Origin: Aeromicrobium phragmitis
GTDB taxonomy: Bacteria; Actinomycetota; Actinomycetes; Propionibacteriales; Nocardioidaceae
Direction of reading: 5' to 3'
Length of the DNA: 64,000 nt
Assembly: GCF_003674095.1 (NCBI RefSeq)
Contig: NZ_RDBF01000007.1
Span: forward strand, 106,380 to 170,379
Notes under the pieces: generated by a model
Databases searched by the model: none
What the model saw: only the letters and a program-made list of their open reading frames with translations
Told to the model about the DNA's origin: nothing
Position numbers and translations under genes: made by a program
In this document: one piece after another, positions 24,122 through 32,372 of the stretch
Position numbering within the stretch: position 1 is the stretch's first letter
How the letters are laid out: each line of letters starts with the position of its first letter

Positions 24122-25323
24122 GGGAAGTGTGCATCGCGGGCATCGGCATGACACCGTTCGGCAGGTTTCCGGCCACGTCAGTTCGGGACCTCAGCGCAGC
24201 GGCGGTCAGGGGAGCACTCGCCGACGCCGCGGTAGGGCCGGAGCAGGTAGGCGCCGTGTACTTCGCCAACGCTGTGCAGGGCTTCCTGCACGGGCAGGAG
24301 ATGATCCGCGCCCAGGCAGCGCTTCGTGACACGGGCCTGCTCGGACACCCGATGATGAACGTCGAGAACGCCTGCGCATCCGGCAGCACGGCCGTCAATC
24401 TGGCGTGGATGGCCGTCGGTTCCGGCCAGGTCGACATCGCGGTCGTCGTCGGCGCGGAGAAGCTGACGCATCCGCACAAGCAGCGGAGTCTCGACGCCAT
24501 CGCCACCGCCGTCGATCTCGACGAGATCGACCAGCTGCGCGCGGCCTTGTCGCGCTCGAGCGACGAGGGCGACAGCGGCTCGCTGTTCATGGACATCTAC
24601 GCCGACGCCGCCCGGCGCTTCGCCGAACGCTCCGGCGCGACGCAACGTGATTTCGCGGCGGTGGCCTCGAAGAACCGCGAGCACGCCGCGCTCAACCCGA
24701 TCGCCCAATTTCGGGAGCCGATGAGCGTCGAGGATGTTCTCAGCGCCCGCCAGGTGAGCGGGCCCTTGACGCTGCCGATGTGCTCACCGATCGGAGACGG
24801 TGCTGCCGCGATGGTGTTGTGCGCACGCCACATCGCTGACGCCGCGCCGGCACCCGTGGTCACCCTTGCCGCGTCGAGTCTCGTCTCCGGGCAGACGTCA
24901 CGGTCCGATCATGGCGCTGTCGGCCGAGCAGCGGCAGCGGCGTACGAGTCGGCGGCAGTGGCACCTGATGAGCTCGATGTCGTCGAGGTGCACGATGCTG
25001 CCGCGCCGGCCGAACTGATCGCGCTCGAGGAGCTCGGAATCTTCGATCCCGGCGAATCTCTGCATGCACTGTCAGCCGGCGTGACCCGTCTCGGCGGCCG
25101 TATGCCGGTGAATCCGAGCGGAGGCCTGATCTCCCGCGGTCATCCGATCGGTGCGACCGGGTGCGCTCAGCTCGTCGAGCTCGTCCTACAGCTCCGGGGC
25201 GGAGCAGGTCAACGCCAGATTGCCGGAGCGCGCGTTGCGTTGGCCGAGAACGTCGGGGGTCATCTGGGGCCGGACCCGGCCGTCGCGTGCGTCACGATCC
25301 TCAAGGGGGCGGGCGCGACCTGA
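24118..25323 (+). CDS. thiolase (SCP2/lipid-transfer type)
   Basis: 401 residues. The acylated cysteine lies in 'VENACASGSTAV', with 'EVHDAAAPAELIALEEL' in place of the usual NEAF region and 'NPSGGLISRGHPIGATGCAQ' carrying the His and second Cys. These features place it among SCP2-like thiolases, which cleave branched or side-chain 3-ketoacyl-CoAs. Last gene of the PucR-flanked operon; start overlaps the crotonase stop. Likely releases acetyl- or propionyl-CoA from the shortened substrate. Confidence 0.92.
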   Translation: MREVCIAGIGMTPFGRFPATSVRDLSAAAVRGALADAAVGPEQVGAVYFANAVQGFLHGQEMIRAQAALRDTGLLGHPMMNVENACASGSTAVNLAWMAVGSGQVDIAVVVGAEKLTHPHKQRSLDAIATAVDLDEIDQLRAALSRSSDEGDSGSLFMDIYADAARRFAERSGATQRDFAAVASKNREHAALNPIAQFREPMSVEDVLSARQVSGPLTLPMCSPIGDGAAAMVLCARHIADAAPAPVVTLAASSLVSGQTSRSDHGAVGRAAAAAYESAAVAPDELDVVEVHDAAAPAELIALEELGIFDPGESLHALSAGVTRLGGRMPVNPSGGLISRGHPIGATGCAQLVELVLQLRGGAGQRQIAGARVALAENVGGHLGPDPAVACVTILKGAGAT

Positions 25324-25341
25324 CGCGTTACACCGAAGGGC

Positions 25342-25800
25342 TCAGCGGGTCGCCCAGACGAACTCACCGGGAGCCCGCCGATCGATCTCCACGGTGCCCA
25401 GGTCCCCGAGGACGAGAGTGAGTGGGGCGTCGTCGGAGGGCAACTCGTCGAGGACGACCGTCGACGTGGTCGGCGCGTAGTCCATCGTGGCGGGCCTGCC
25501 GGGGTCGTCGGCGATCGTGAAGTCGACCCGATGGTCGTTCACGACAGCGCCACGCACGATGGCCGGGTTGCCGCTGCTGCCGAAGGTCACCACCCACACC
25601 GTTGCGTCGCCAGGCGCAGCGGCCGCCCCCGCCACCGCGTCGGGCGGGGGAGCGGGGGCGGTTCCCGCCGGGAAGCCTCCCGTCACGGCGACTGCGCCGG
25701 GTAAGTCAGAGGCAGAGTCGTCGCCGCCCTCGTCCGCGCACGCGGAGAGCGCCAGGAGCACCGGGAGCCACCACCATCGACGGCCGATCACACGGCCCAC
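25342..25800 (-). CDS. putative lipoprotein of unknown function
   Basis: 152 residues. The signal sequence ends in lipobox 'LLALSAC' with the lipidated Cys near residue 21, then an acidic, Ala/Pro-rich linker. The C-terminal 85 residues are beta-rich ('VWVVTFGSSGNPAIVRGAVV', 'TMDYAPTTSTVVLDEL'). No family recognised. GTG 25800 is used; GTG 25791 is also possible. Convergent with the thiolase and divergent from the M23 peptidase gene. Confidence 0.72.
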   Translation of the reverse strand: MGRVIGRRWWWLPVLLALSACADEGGDDSASDLPGAVAVTGGFPAGTAPAPPPDAVAGAAAAPGDATVWVVTFGSSGNPAIVRGAVVNDHRVDFTIADDPGRPATMDYAPTTSTVVLDELPSDDAPLTLVLGDLGTVEIDRRAPGEFVWATR

Positions 25801-25903
25801 GGTACGCGCTGGCCTCGTTTCAGACGATCATCCAACTCCTGGGGAAAGTCACACGGGCACGACCGCTCGGCCGCTACCATGTACACGACCCCGACCCCCT
25901 GTG

Positions 25904-27010
25904 ATGAGGCGATCAATGACTTCCGCTGGTTCACACCGCGCGACGACCCCGTCGTCGACACGTGTACCCGGTGGAACCCGCCGCCGTCGGCGTCGTCGCC
26001 CCCCGTTCGCGTCCCCGCTGCTGGCGGGTGTGCTGAGCCTGAGCGTCGCCGGGGGAGGCGTCGTACTGACCGGGGAGGCACGCCTCTCGAGCACGGGCGC
26101 CGTGGCGCTGGTCACCGATCAGCTGCCGTCTGCTCTTCCCGTCGCCGAGAGCGGCGCAGACGGTCCCGCCGTGGACGGCACCGAGGGTGTCCACCTTCAG
26201 CCTGCAGCGCCGGAACCAGGAGCGACCGCGACACCGTCGCGGCAACCGATCAACGAACCAGCCGCCCCGTCAGCCGACGAGGAAGCGCCGAGCGAGCCCA
26301 CTGAGCCTCCCGCCGAGCGACGGGCCGAAGAGGGGTCGGTCAGCGCACCCGATCCCACCCCGCTGACCAGTGACACCAGCCCGCTCGCAGCCCAGTTGCA
26401 GTCCCAGACGCTGGCGGAGGAACCGGTCGCTCCCGGCGTCGCCAGCCTCGCGTCGGCCGTTCTGCCGCCGATGCCGCCGGACTTCACCGCCCAACAGGAG
26501 GCGTTCGCGGCCGAGCAGGCTCGGATCGCCACGCTCGTCGAGCAGCGCGTGGCCGAGCTGAAGGCCGAGGAGGAGGCGCGCGCCGCCGAGGAAGCGCGCC
26601 GCGCCAACGAGTGGGTCATGCCGCTGGCCCGCTACCGGCTCTCGGCGCGTTTCGGGCAGGCCGGAAGCTTGTGGTCGAGTGGTCGACACACCGGCATCGA
26701 TCTGTCCGCGCCCACGGGCACGCCGCTCGTCGCCATGCAGGACGCCGTCGTCGTCTCGACCACCTACGCCGGTGCCTACGGGAATCGCACCGTGTTGCGG
26801 CTCGCCGACGGCACCGAGCTCTGGTACGCCCACCAGTCGCGCATCGACGTCGAAGCCGGACAGATGGTGCGCAAGGGCGACCAGATCGGAGCGGTCGGAG
26901 CCACGGGCAACGTCACGGGCCCGCACCTGCACCTCGAAGTCCGCCCCGGTAAGAACGCCGATCCGGTCGATCCGTTGCCGATCATGGCTGAGCACGGGCT
27001 CAAACCCTGA
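25904..27010 (+). CDS. M23-family peptidoglycan endopeptidase
   Basis: 368 residues. An arginine-rich N-terminus is followed by a membrane/signal segment ('ASPLLAGVLSLSVAGGGVVL'), a long Pro/Glu/Ala-rich linker and a coiled coil ('QARIATLVEQRVAELKAEEE'). The LytM/M23 domain occupies about 235-360: 'GRHTGIDLSAP' with zinc ligands His262 and Asp266, 'WYAHQSRI', and 'GPHLHLEVRP' with the H-x-H. It probably trims peptide cross-links outside the membrane. Two close in-frame ATGs (25904, 25916) are possible starts. Confidence 0.88.
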   Translation: MRRSMTSAGSHRATTPSSTRVPGGTRRRRRRRPPFASPLLAGVLSLSVAGGGVVLTGEARLSSTGAVALVTDQLPSALPVAESGADGPAVDGTEGVHLQPAAPEPGATATPSRQPINEPAAPSADEEAPSEPTEPPAERRAEEGSVSAPDPTPLTSDTSPLAAQLQSQTLAEEPVAPGVASLASAVLPPMPPDFTAQQEAFAAEQARIATLVEQRVAELKAEEEARAAEEARRANEWVMPLARYRLSARFGQAGSLWSSGRHTGIDLSAPTGTPLVAMQDAVVVSTTYAGAYGNRTVLRLADGTELWYAHQSRIDVEAGQMVRKGDQIGAVGATGNVTGPHLHLEVRPGKNADPVDPLPIMAEHGLKP

Positions 27011-27013
27011 CCG

Positions 27014-28390
27014 TCACACCGGGAGGATTCGACCGACGAAGCCGCTGAGCTGCTCGACATTGCAGCATTCGTACATCGGCACGATGTCGGCGTAGCCGAG
27101 CGCCTCAGAGTCGCCGAGCCCCCACCGCGACCCGTGCTCCGGGTTGAGCCAGTAGGTGCGCCTCGATCGTTCATTGATGCGGCGCAGCGCTTCGAATCGC
27201 GGGTGCTGGTTGTTGTTCCGCGCGTCGCCGAGCACGATGACGGCCGTGCGGGGCCCCACGGCGTCGAGGTACTGCTCCACGAAGTCGCCGAACGCCTCGC
27301 CGTAGTCGCTGCTGGTATGCCACTTGGTGATGCGGGCCCCGGACTGGATGGGACCGATGAGATCACCGGAACCGTCCTTGATCAGGTCGGTCACCTCGTC
27401 CATCGCGTTGACGAAGGCGAACACCCGGATCTTGCTGAACTGGTCACTCAGCGCCTTGACCAGCAGCATCGTGAACTGCGAGAAGCCGGCCACAGACCCG
27501 GAGACGTCGCACAGGAGGACGAGCTCGGGGCGGGACGGCCGTGGTGCCGCGTAGACCGGCTTGACCGGGACGCCGCCCGTACTCATCGCGCTACGCAATG
27601 TGCGGCGGATGTCGATCTGGCCACGACGGCGACGCCTCCGCCGGGCAGCGAGGCGGGTCGCGAGCTTTCGGGCGAGCGGTTGGACAGCGCGCCGCAGCTC
27701 GGCGAGCTGATGCGCGTTGGCGCTGAGAAAGTCGACGCGGTCCTTGCTCTGCGCGACGGCGTGGCGCGCGACGGTCTGCCGGCCCCGTACCTCAGCCGTT
27801 CGACGCCGCGCCTCGGCGGCAACGAGCTCACGGAAGCGAGCGACCCCGCGCCGGACCTCGTCACGCTCGAGCCGGTCGGTGAACTGGCCGGACTGGCCCT
27901 GGCCGCTGCCGGCGCCGCCGCCGCGCATGGCTAAGGCTTGCGCGACGGCCGTCTGCGGGCGCAGCCGGTCGAGCGTCTGGTAGGCCGACCAGCCCTGCGT
28001 TCCGGAACCTTCCTGGCCGACGGCACCCAGCGCATCGACCGCGACCTCGGCGAGTTGGGTCAGCGCCCGGGCATCGTCATCGGCGAGGGCCATGGCGAGG
28101 AGGGCACGCAGCTGCTCGGCGTCGAGATCGTCCTCGCTGTCCTGCACCGCGGTGGGCGTCCCGACTCCTGCCGGAAAGAACACGTCGAACGTCATGTCGA
28201 AGACGTCGCGCTGCCCATCGCGACGCACCAGCGCGGCGGCGAGCCCCTCCCGCAGCACCTCGCGGTCATCGAAGCCGAGCACCTCCAGCGCAGCGGCGGC
28301 GTCGATCGTCTCGCTGGGTCCCGCGTTGATGCCTTTGAGGCGCAGCGCGTCGACGAACTCGACCAGGCGCTCGGCAACCTGCGTGGTCAT
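27014..28390 (-). CDS. VWA (CoxE-like) domain protein
   Basis: 458 residues. N-terminal helical region ('LVEFVDALRLKGINAGPSET'), a charged middle with an Arg-rich stretch ('LAARRRRRRRGQIDIRRTLR'), and a C-terminal von Willebrand A domain with MIDAS 'LLCDVSGSVAGFSQ' and 'VILGDARNN'. Such proteins work with MoxR AAA ATPases as chaperones that insert metal or activate an enzyme. Its ATG overlaps the stop of the upstream MoxR gene by 4 bp. Stops 3 bases from the convergent M23 gene. The client enzyme is not evident. Confidence 0.9.
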   Translation of the reverse strand: MTTQVAERLVEFVDALRLKGINAGPSETIDAAAALEVLGFDDREVLREGLAAALVRRDGQRDVFDMTFDVFFPAGVGTPTAVQDSEDDLDAEQLRALLAMALADDDARALTQLAEVAVDALGAVGQEGSGTQGWSAYQTLDRLRPQTAVAQALAMRGGGAGSGQGQSGQFTDRLERDEVRRGVARFRELVAAEARRRTAEVRGRQTVARHAVAQSKDRVDFLSANAHQLAELRRAVQPLARKLATRLAARRRRRRRGQIDIRRTLRSAMSTGGVPVKPVYAAPRPSRPELVLLCDVSGSVAGFSQFTMLLVKALSDQFSKIRVFAFVNAMDEVTDLIKDGSGDLIGPIQSGARITKWHTSSDYGEAFGDFVEQYLDAVGPRTAVIVLGDARNNNQHPRFEALRRINERSRRTYWLNPEHGSRWGLGDSEALGYADIVPMYECCNVEQLSGFVGRILPV

Positions 28391-29265
28391 ACCAACTCGC
28401 TGAGATTCAGCGTGGTCCGCGCCTTGTCGATGTCGTCCTGATGCTTGAGCACGACGCCGAGGCTCTCCTCAACGATCTGATCGCTCAGGACCGGGGCGCC
28501 GAGCGCCACGAGGGTGCGCGCCCAGTCCAGTGTCTCGGCGACCGATGGTGCCTTGCGCAGCCCGGCAGACCGCAGCGCATTGACCACCCGCACGACCGAA
28601 TCGGCGAGCGTCGCGTCGAGGTCGGGCACCTTCAGCGCCACGATGTCGCGTTCGAGTTCTGCCGAGGGGAAGTCGATGTGGAGGAATAGGCATCGGCGGC
28701 GCAGCGCCTCGCTGAGCTCGCGGGTCGCGTTGGAGGTCAGCACGACGAAGGGCCGCTGGGTCGCGGTAATGGTGCCGAGCTCGGGCACGGTGACCTGGAA
28801 GTCGCCGAGCACCTCCAGCAGCAGGCCTTCGATCTCCACGTCGGCCTTGTCGGTCTCATCGATGAGCAGCACCGTCGGGCCGTCGTTGCGGATCGCGGTG
28901 AGAAGCGGACGCGGAAGCAGGAACTCCTCGCTGAACACGTCGGAACGCGCTTCGTCCCAAGACTCCTCGCCACGCGCGGCGCTGATCCGCAGCAGTTGCT
29001 TGGCGTGGTTCCACTCATACAGCGCGCGGGCCTCGTCCACCCCCTCGTAACACTGAAGCCGCACGAGCTCGGCTCCGCACGCAGCCGCCACCGCCCGGGA
29101 GAGTTCGGTCTTGCCGACACCGGCCGGTCCCTCGACGAGGAGCGGTTTGCCGAGTTCGCTGGCGAGGAAGACCGTCGTCGCGACGGCGTCGGAAGCCAGA
29201 TAGCCGACCTCGGCGAGCTTCGACTTCACGTCAACGACCGATTCGAAGTGCATCGTGCGCGTCAT
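28387..29265 (-). CDS. MoxR-family AAA+ ATPase
   Basis: 292 residues. Walker A 'LLVEGPAGVGKTELSRAV', Walker B 'VLLIDETDKAD', sensor 1 'FVVLTSNATRELSEAL' and the Arg-rich 'RRRCLFLHIDFP' follow the MoxR pattern. ATP hydrolysis probably drives remodelling of a client bound through the VWA partner encoded next (4-bp overlap). This MoxR-CoxE pair resembles those near CO dehydrogenase genes, but none is present here. Divergent from the SRPBCC gene, with 17 bases between starts. Confidence 0.93.
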   Translation of the reverse strand: MTRTMHFESVVDVKSKLAEVGYLASDAVATTVFLASELGKPLLVEGPAGVGKTELSRAVAAACGAELVRLQCYEGVDEARALYEWNHAKQLLRISAARGEESWDEARSDVFSEEFLLPRPLLTAIRNDGPTVLLIDETDKADVEIEGLLLEVLGDFQVTVPELGTITATQRPFVVLTSNATRELSEALRRRCLFLHIDFPSAELERDIVALKVPDLDATLADSVVRVVNALRSAGLRKAPSVAETLDWARTLVALGAPVLSDQIVEESLGVVLKHQDDIDKARTTLNLSELV

Positions 29266-29282
29266 GGCGTCAATGTAGACCC

Positions 29283-29663
29283 ATGGTGTACGTGGAAGCG
29301 ACGGTGCACACGTCGCGCCCGGTTGGCGAGGCCTACGACCGGGTGACGACGTGGGAGCACCATCGCGTTCCCTTCACGCAGATCCGGCGGCGCCCGGAAG
29401 GCTTCGTCGCACGCACCGGCATCGGTCCGCTCGGCTTCGACGACCCCATGCGGGTGGTGCGTGCGGACCGGCCACGCTGCGTGCAACTGGTCAAGGAAGG
29501 GCGCGTCGTGACCGGTTGGGCGATCATCGATGTCGAGTCCGACGGTGAGGGTAGTGTCGTGACCTGGCAAGAGGAGCTGTCGTTCCTCGGCGTTCCCGAT
29601 CCGCTCATCGCGCCGGCCGCGCGATGGATGGTGCGGCGGACGCTCGCGCAGTTGCTGGCCTGA
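29283..29663 (+). CDS. SRPBCC (START/polyketide-cyclase-like) family protein
   Basis: 126 residues with the fold pattern of a small ligand-binding SRPBCC domain: 'VYVEATVHTSRPVGEAYDRV' at the start, strands through 'QLVKEGRVVTGWAIIDVES', and the C-terminal helix 'PLIAPAARWMVRRTLAQLLA'. Ligand and function unknown; CoxG-like SRPBCC proteins do occur near CoxE/MoxR genes, so a link to the divergent pair is possible. The M20 peptidase gene begins 26 bases after its stop. Confidence 0.82.
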   Translation: MVYVEATVHTSRPVGEAYDRVTTWEHHRVPFTQIRRRPEGFVARTGIGPLGFDDPMRVVRADRPRCVQLVKEGRVVTGWAIIDVESDGEGSVVTWQEELSFLGVPDPLIAPAARWMVRRTLAQLLA

Positions 29664-29689
29664 GGCGACCAGGCCCGTACCATCGGGGC

Positions 29690-30982
29690 ATGGGGTACCT
29701 GCCTGAGGCCGAGACACTGCAGATCTGCCGCGATCTGATCCGCATCGACACGTCGAACTTCGGCGACGATTCCGGTCCGGGGGAACGCGCGGCGGCCGAG
29801 TACGTGGCGGCCTCGCTCGCCGAGGTCGGCATCGAGTCGCAGATCTACGAGTCGGAGCCGGGCCGGGCGTCCGTCCTGGCGCGCTGGGGGAATCAGGACT
29901 CCCCGCGTCCTGGTCTCGTCATCCACGGGCACCTCGACGTCGTTCCTGCGCAAGCGGCCGACTGGTCGGTGGACCCGTTCGCCGCCGAGATCGTCGACGG
30001 ATACCTCTACGGCCGTGGTGCCGTGGACATGAAGGACTTCGACGCGATGCTGCTCTCGGTCGTTCGGGCCCGCCAGACCGCGGGACAGATTCCCGACCGC
30101 CCGATCCTGCTCGTGTTCACCGCAGACGAGGAGGCCGGCGGCGTCAAGGGTGCTCAATGGCTCGTCGAGCACCACCGGGAGTGGTTCGAGGGCTACACCG
30201 AGGCGATCGGTGAGGTCGGGGGCTTCTCGACCGAGATCGCTGGTCAGCGCCTCTACCTCATCGAGTCCGGTGAGAAGGGCATCGCCTGGATGCGCCTGAC
30301 CGCGCTCGGCACTGCCGGACACGGCTCGATGCGCAATGACGACAACCCGGTCGTGAACCTCGCGCGCGGTCTGGCGGCGCTGGGCGACTACGTGTGGCCC
30401 GAAGAGCCCGGTCCCTCGATGCAGGCGTTGATCGCCAAGGTCAGGGAGCTCACGGGCGCGGAGGGAAGCCCCGCCGAGGTGATCGAGCACTTCGGTCCGG
30501 CCGTGCGGATGATCGGGGCGGGCCTGCGCAACAGCACGAACGCGACGATGCTGCAGGCGGGCTACAAGCACAACGTGGTGCCCGGCGAGGCGGTCGCGTA
30601 TGTCGACGGCCGCTACCTGCCCGGGCACGCGGAGACCTTCCTCCCCGCGGTCCAGGAGATCGTCGGCGACAAGATCCTCGCCGAACCGCACATCGCCGAC
30701 CGGGCGCTGGAGTACCCCTTCGAAGGCGACCTCGTCGACGCGATGACGGTCTCCCTCCACCGGCACGACCCGGAGGCGCACATCGCGCCGTTCCTCATGT
30801 CCGGCGGCACGGATGCGAAGTCGTGGGACAAGCTCGGCATCACCTCGTACGGCTTCACCCCGCTGCGGCTGCCGGGCGATCTCGATTTCACGGCGCTGTT
30901 CCACGGCGTCGACGAGCGGGTACCCGTCGACGCGCTGGAATTCGGCTCGCGCGTCTTCGACACCTTCCTCGACCTCGCCTGA
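29690..30982 (+). CDS. M20/M25/M40-family metallopeptidase
   Basis: 430 residues, dizinc exopeptidase/amidohydrolase. Metal-binding motifs: 'VIHGHLDVVPAQ' (H-x-D), 'LYGRGAVDMKDFDA', 'VFTADEEAGGVKG' (Glu-Glu) and 'LMSGGTDAKSWDKLG'. The inserted dimerisation domain spans about 190-310. Family members hydrolyse dipeptides, N-acyl amino acids or carbamoyl groups. The chosen ATG 29690 starts at 'MGYLPEAETLQICRDLIRID', typical for the family; the longer frame overlaps the SRPBCC gene. Same strand as the SRPBCC gene. Confidence 0.93.
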   Translation: MGYLPEAETLQICRDLIRIDTSNFGDDSGPGERAAAEYVAASLAEVGIESQIYESEPGRASVLARWGNQDSPRPGLVIHGHLDVVPAQAADWSVDPFAAEIVDGYLYGRGAVDMKDFDAMLLSVVRARQTAGQIPDRPILLVFTADEEAGGVKGAQWLVEHHREWFEGYTEAIGEVGGFSTEIAGQRLYLIESGEKGIAWMRLTALGTAGHGSMRNDDNPVVNLARGLAALGDYVWPEEPGPSMQALIAKVRELTGAEGSPAEVIEHFGPAVRMIGAGLRNSTNATMLQAGYKHNVVPGEAVAYVDGRYLPGHAETFLPAVQEIVGDKILAEPHIADRALEYPFEGDLVDAMTVSLHRHDPEAHIAPFLMSGGTDAKSWDKLGITSYGFTPLRLPGDLDFTALFHGVDERVPVDALEFGSRVFDTFLDLA

Positions 30983-30986
30983 GCCG

Positions 30987-31010
30987 CCCGGGCGGTGAGC
31001 TATCCCGCAC
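30987..31010. repeat. inverted repeat, left outer arm around the DUF559 gene
   Basis: These 24 bases (core GGGCGGTGAGCTATCCCGCA) are the exact reverse complement of 32153-32176, with a shorter 22-base copy at 32123-32144. The arm starts 4 bases after the M20 peptidase stop codon. Confidence 0.85.
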
Positions 31011-31024
31011 GTGGGCCCGTGGAG

Positions 31025-31042
31025 TGCGTGCCAACTCACCGC
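31025..31042. repeat. inverted repeat, left inner arm
   Basis: TGCGTGCCAACTCACCGC matches the reverse complement of 32091-32108 with one mismatch. It is also a degenerate inverted copy of the adjacent outer arm, so 30987-31042 can fold on itself. Confidence 0.8.
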
Positions 31043-31158
31043 TCGCCGGGGCGGACGGGCGTGCGGGGCCGCGTCCACAACAAGGGCTCGCTCGCGCAGG
31101 CTCCACAGGCGGGCACGGCGGTCTCGTGTCATCGGTGCGGTGGCGGTTCGATCAACGC

Positions 31159-32097
31159 ATGGCGGCCGCGATCGATGTTCCCGACTACTTTCTCAACCAC
31201 CCGTTCACCCGTGCGGAACTGGTCGATGCGGGTATCTCTCCCCGAGTCCTGGAAAGCAGTCGGTTCCGTCGCATCCATCCTCGGGTGTGGGCGCATCGGG
31301 ACTTCGTGCCGTCACGCGCCGATACGGTGTACGCGGCGCGCCTCGCGATGCCGCCCGAGGCTCGGCTCAGTCATGAATCGCGGCTCGAGGTGCTCGGCTA
31401 TCCGTGGCCGCACGTGAGTCGACGAGTGCACTTCACCATCGCCGGCGATCTCCACCTGGATCTGGACGGGATCTTCCTGCACCGTACCGAGGTGCTCCCG
31501 CCGTGCGACGACGAGGGCGTGACGCCGGCGGCAGCCATCGTGCAGATGTGCGCGGCCAGGTCGCTGCTCGACGTCGTCAAGGCAGGCGACTGGCTGCTAC
31601 GGCACCAGCACGCGACCCGTGAGGAAATCGGCGAGGTCGCGCGCCTGCATCCGTGGCGGCCCGGGGCGAAGGGCGTCCGCGCTGTGCTTCCACTGCTCGA
31701 CGGCAATGCCTGGGCGCTCGGCGAATCTGAAGTTCGGGTGCGTCTCGAGGCGGCCGGACTGCCACGTCCGGCGACGAATGTCCCGCTGTACCACGGTTCG
31801 GTCCACCTGGGAACGGCGGATCTCTGGCTCGCGCAGTGGCGGTTAGCCATCGAAGTCGAAGGCCAACAGCATTTCGTTGACCCGCGCCAGGTCGAATCCG
31901 ACGTGCATCGCTACGCGGGGTACCGACGTGCCGGCATCAACTACCTGCAGATCACAAAGGCCTTGCGACGTCAGCCGCGGGCGATGGTCACCACCGTGCA
32001 TCGCGAACTCGTCCGGCTCGGCTACGGGGGTCCGCCCCCGCGGTTCGGCGGGCGATGGCACGCGCTCCTTCTGCCTCCCGGGTCGAAGTGGCGGTGA
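31159..32097 (+). CDS. DUF559/Vsr-like nuclease-fold protein with N-terminal winged helix
   Basis: 312 residues. The N-terminus ('YFLNHPFTRAELVDAGIS', 'FRRIHPRVWAHRD') looks like the winged helix of AbiEi-type proteins. The C-terminus ('LAIEVEGQQHFVDPRQVESD', then 'YRRAGINYLQITKALRR') has the E-x-E-G-x-Q-H pattern of DUF559 proteins, a PD-(D/E)XK/Vsr-like endonuclease fold. Function is unknown; similar proteins are numerous in Nocardioidaceae. ATG 31159 is chosen, but GTG 31126 is possible. The gene is enclosed by inverted repeats (30987-32176), and its stop codon lies within one of them, suggesting it moves or is inherited as a unit. Confidence 0.75.
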   Translation: MAAAIDVPDYFLNHPFTRAELVDAGISPRVLESSRFRRIHPRVWAHRDFVPSRADTVYAARLAMPPEARLSHESRLEVLGYPWPHVSRRVHFTIAGDLHLDLDGIFLHRTEVLPPCDDEGVTPAAAIVQMCAARSLLDVVKAGDWLLRHQHATREEIGEVARLHPWRPGAKGVRAVLPLLDGNAWALGESEVRVRLEAAGLPRPATNVPLYHGSVHLGTADLWLAQWRLAIEVEGQQHFVDPRQVESDVHRYAGYRRAGINYLQITKALRRQPRAMVTTVHRELVRLGYGGPPPRFGGRWHALLLPPGSKWR

Positions 32098-32108
32098 GTT
32101 AGCACGCA
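32091..32108. repeat. inverted repeat, right inner arm
   Basis: GCGGTGAGTTAGCACGCA is the reverse complement of 31025-31042 with one mismatch. The stop codon of the DUF559 gene (32095-32097) lies inside it. Confidence 0.8.
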
Positions 32109-32122
32109 CTTCTGGCCGCAAG

Positions 32123-32144
32123 GTGCGGGATAGCTCACCGCCCG
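32123..32144. repeat. inverted repeat, right outer arm, copy 1
   Basis: 22 bases (GTGCGGGATAGCTCACCGCC core) repeated exactly at 32153-32174, 30 bases on, and in reverse complement at 30989-31010. Confidence 0.85.
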
Positions 32145-32152
32145 AGGACAAG

Positions 32153-32176
32153 GTGCGGGATAGCTCACCGCCCGGG
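32153..32176. repeat. inverted repeat, right outer arm, copy 2
   Basis: A perfect 24-base reverse complement of 30987-31010. It ends 3 bases before the stop end of the DUF5703 gene on the opposite strand, so the element fills the convergent gap exactly. Confidence 0.85.
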
Positions 32177-32178
32177 GT

Positions 32179-32364
32179 TCAGAAGGTCGCGCGCATCCGG
32201 ATGATCTTACGGCGCAGACGTACGGTGCCCTGGCCGCTGCGGTCCTTGCGAAGCCGATCCAGCTCCCAGCCTTGGAACTCCGCTGCGTCCGTGAGGAGCC
32301 GGCACACCGCTTGACGCGACTGCGTGCGGGAGATGGACAGGTCCCAGAACTCGTACTCGACCAT
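32179..32364 (-). CDS. DUF5703-family small basic protein
   Basis: 61 residues: 'MVEYEFWDLSISRTQSRQAV', 'LLTDAAEFQGWELDRLR', then 'GTVRLRRKIIRMRATF'. This matches the short actinobacterial DUF5703 family as I recall it. Function unknown; the basic C-terminus could contact nucleic acid or membrane. It starts 8 bases after the aldo/keto reductase stop on the same strand, so the two are probably cotranscribed. The longer frame upstream lies over the reductase gene and is rejected. Confidence 0.8.
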   Translation of the reverse strand: MVEYEFWDLSISRTQSRQAVCRLLTDAAEFQGWELDRLRKDRSGQGTVRLRRKIIRMRATF

Positions 32365-32372
32365 GGGGCTCC

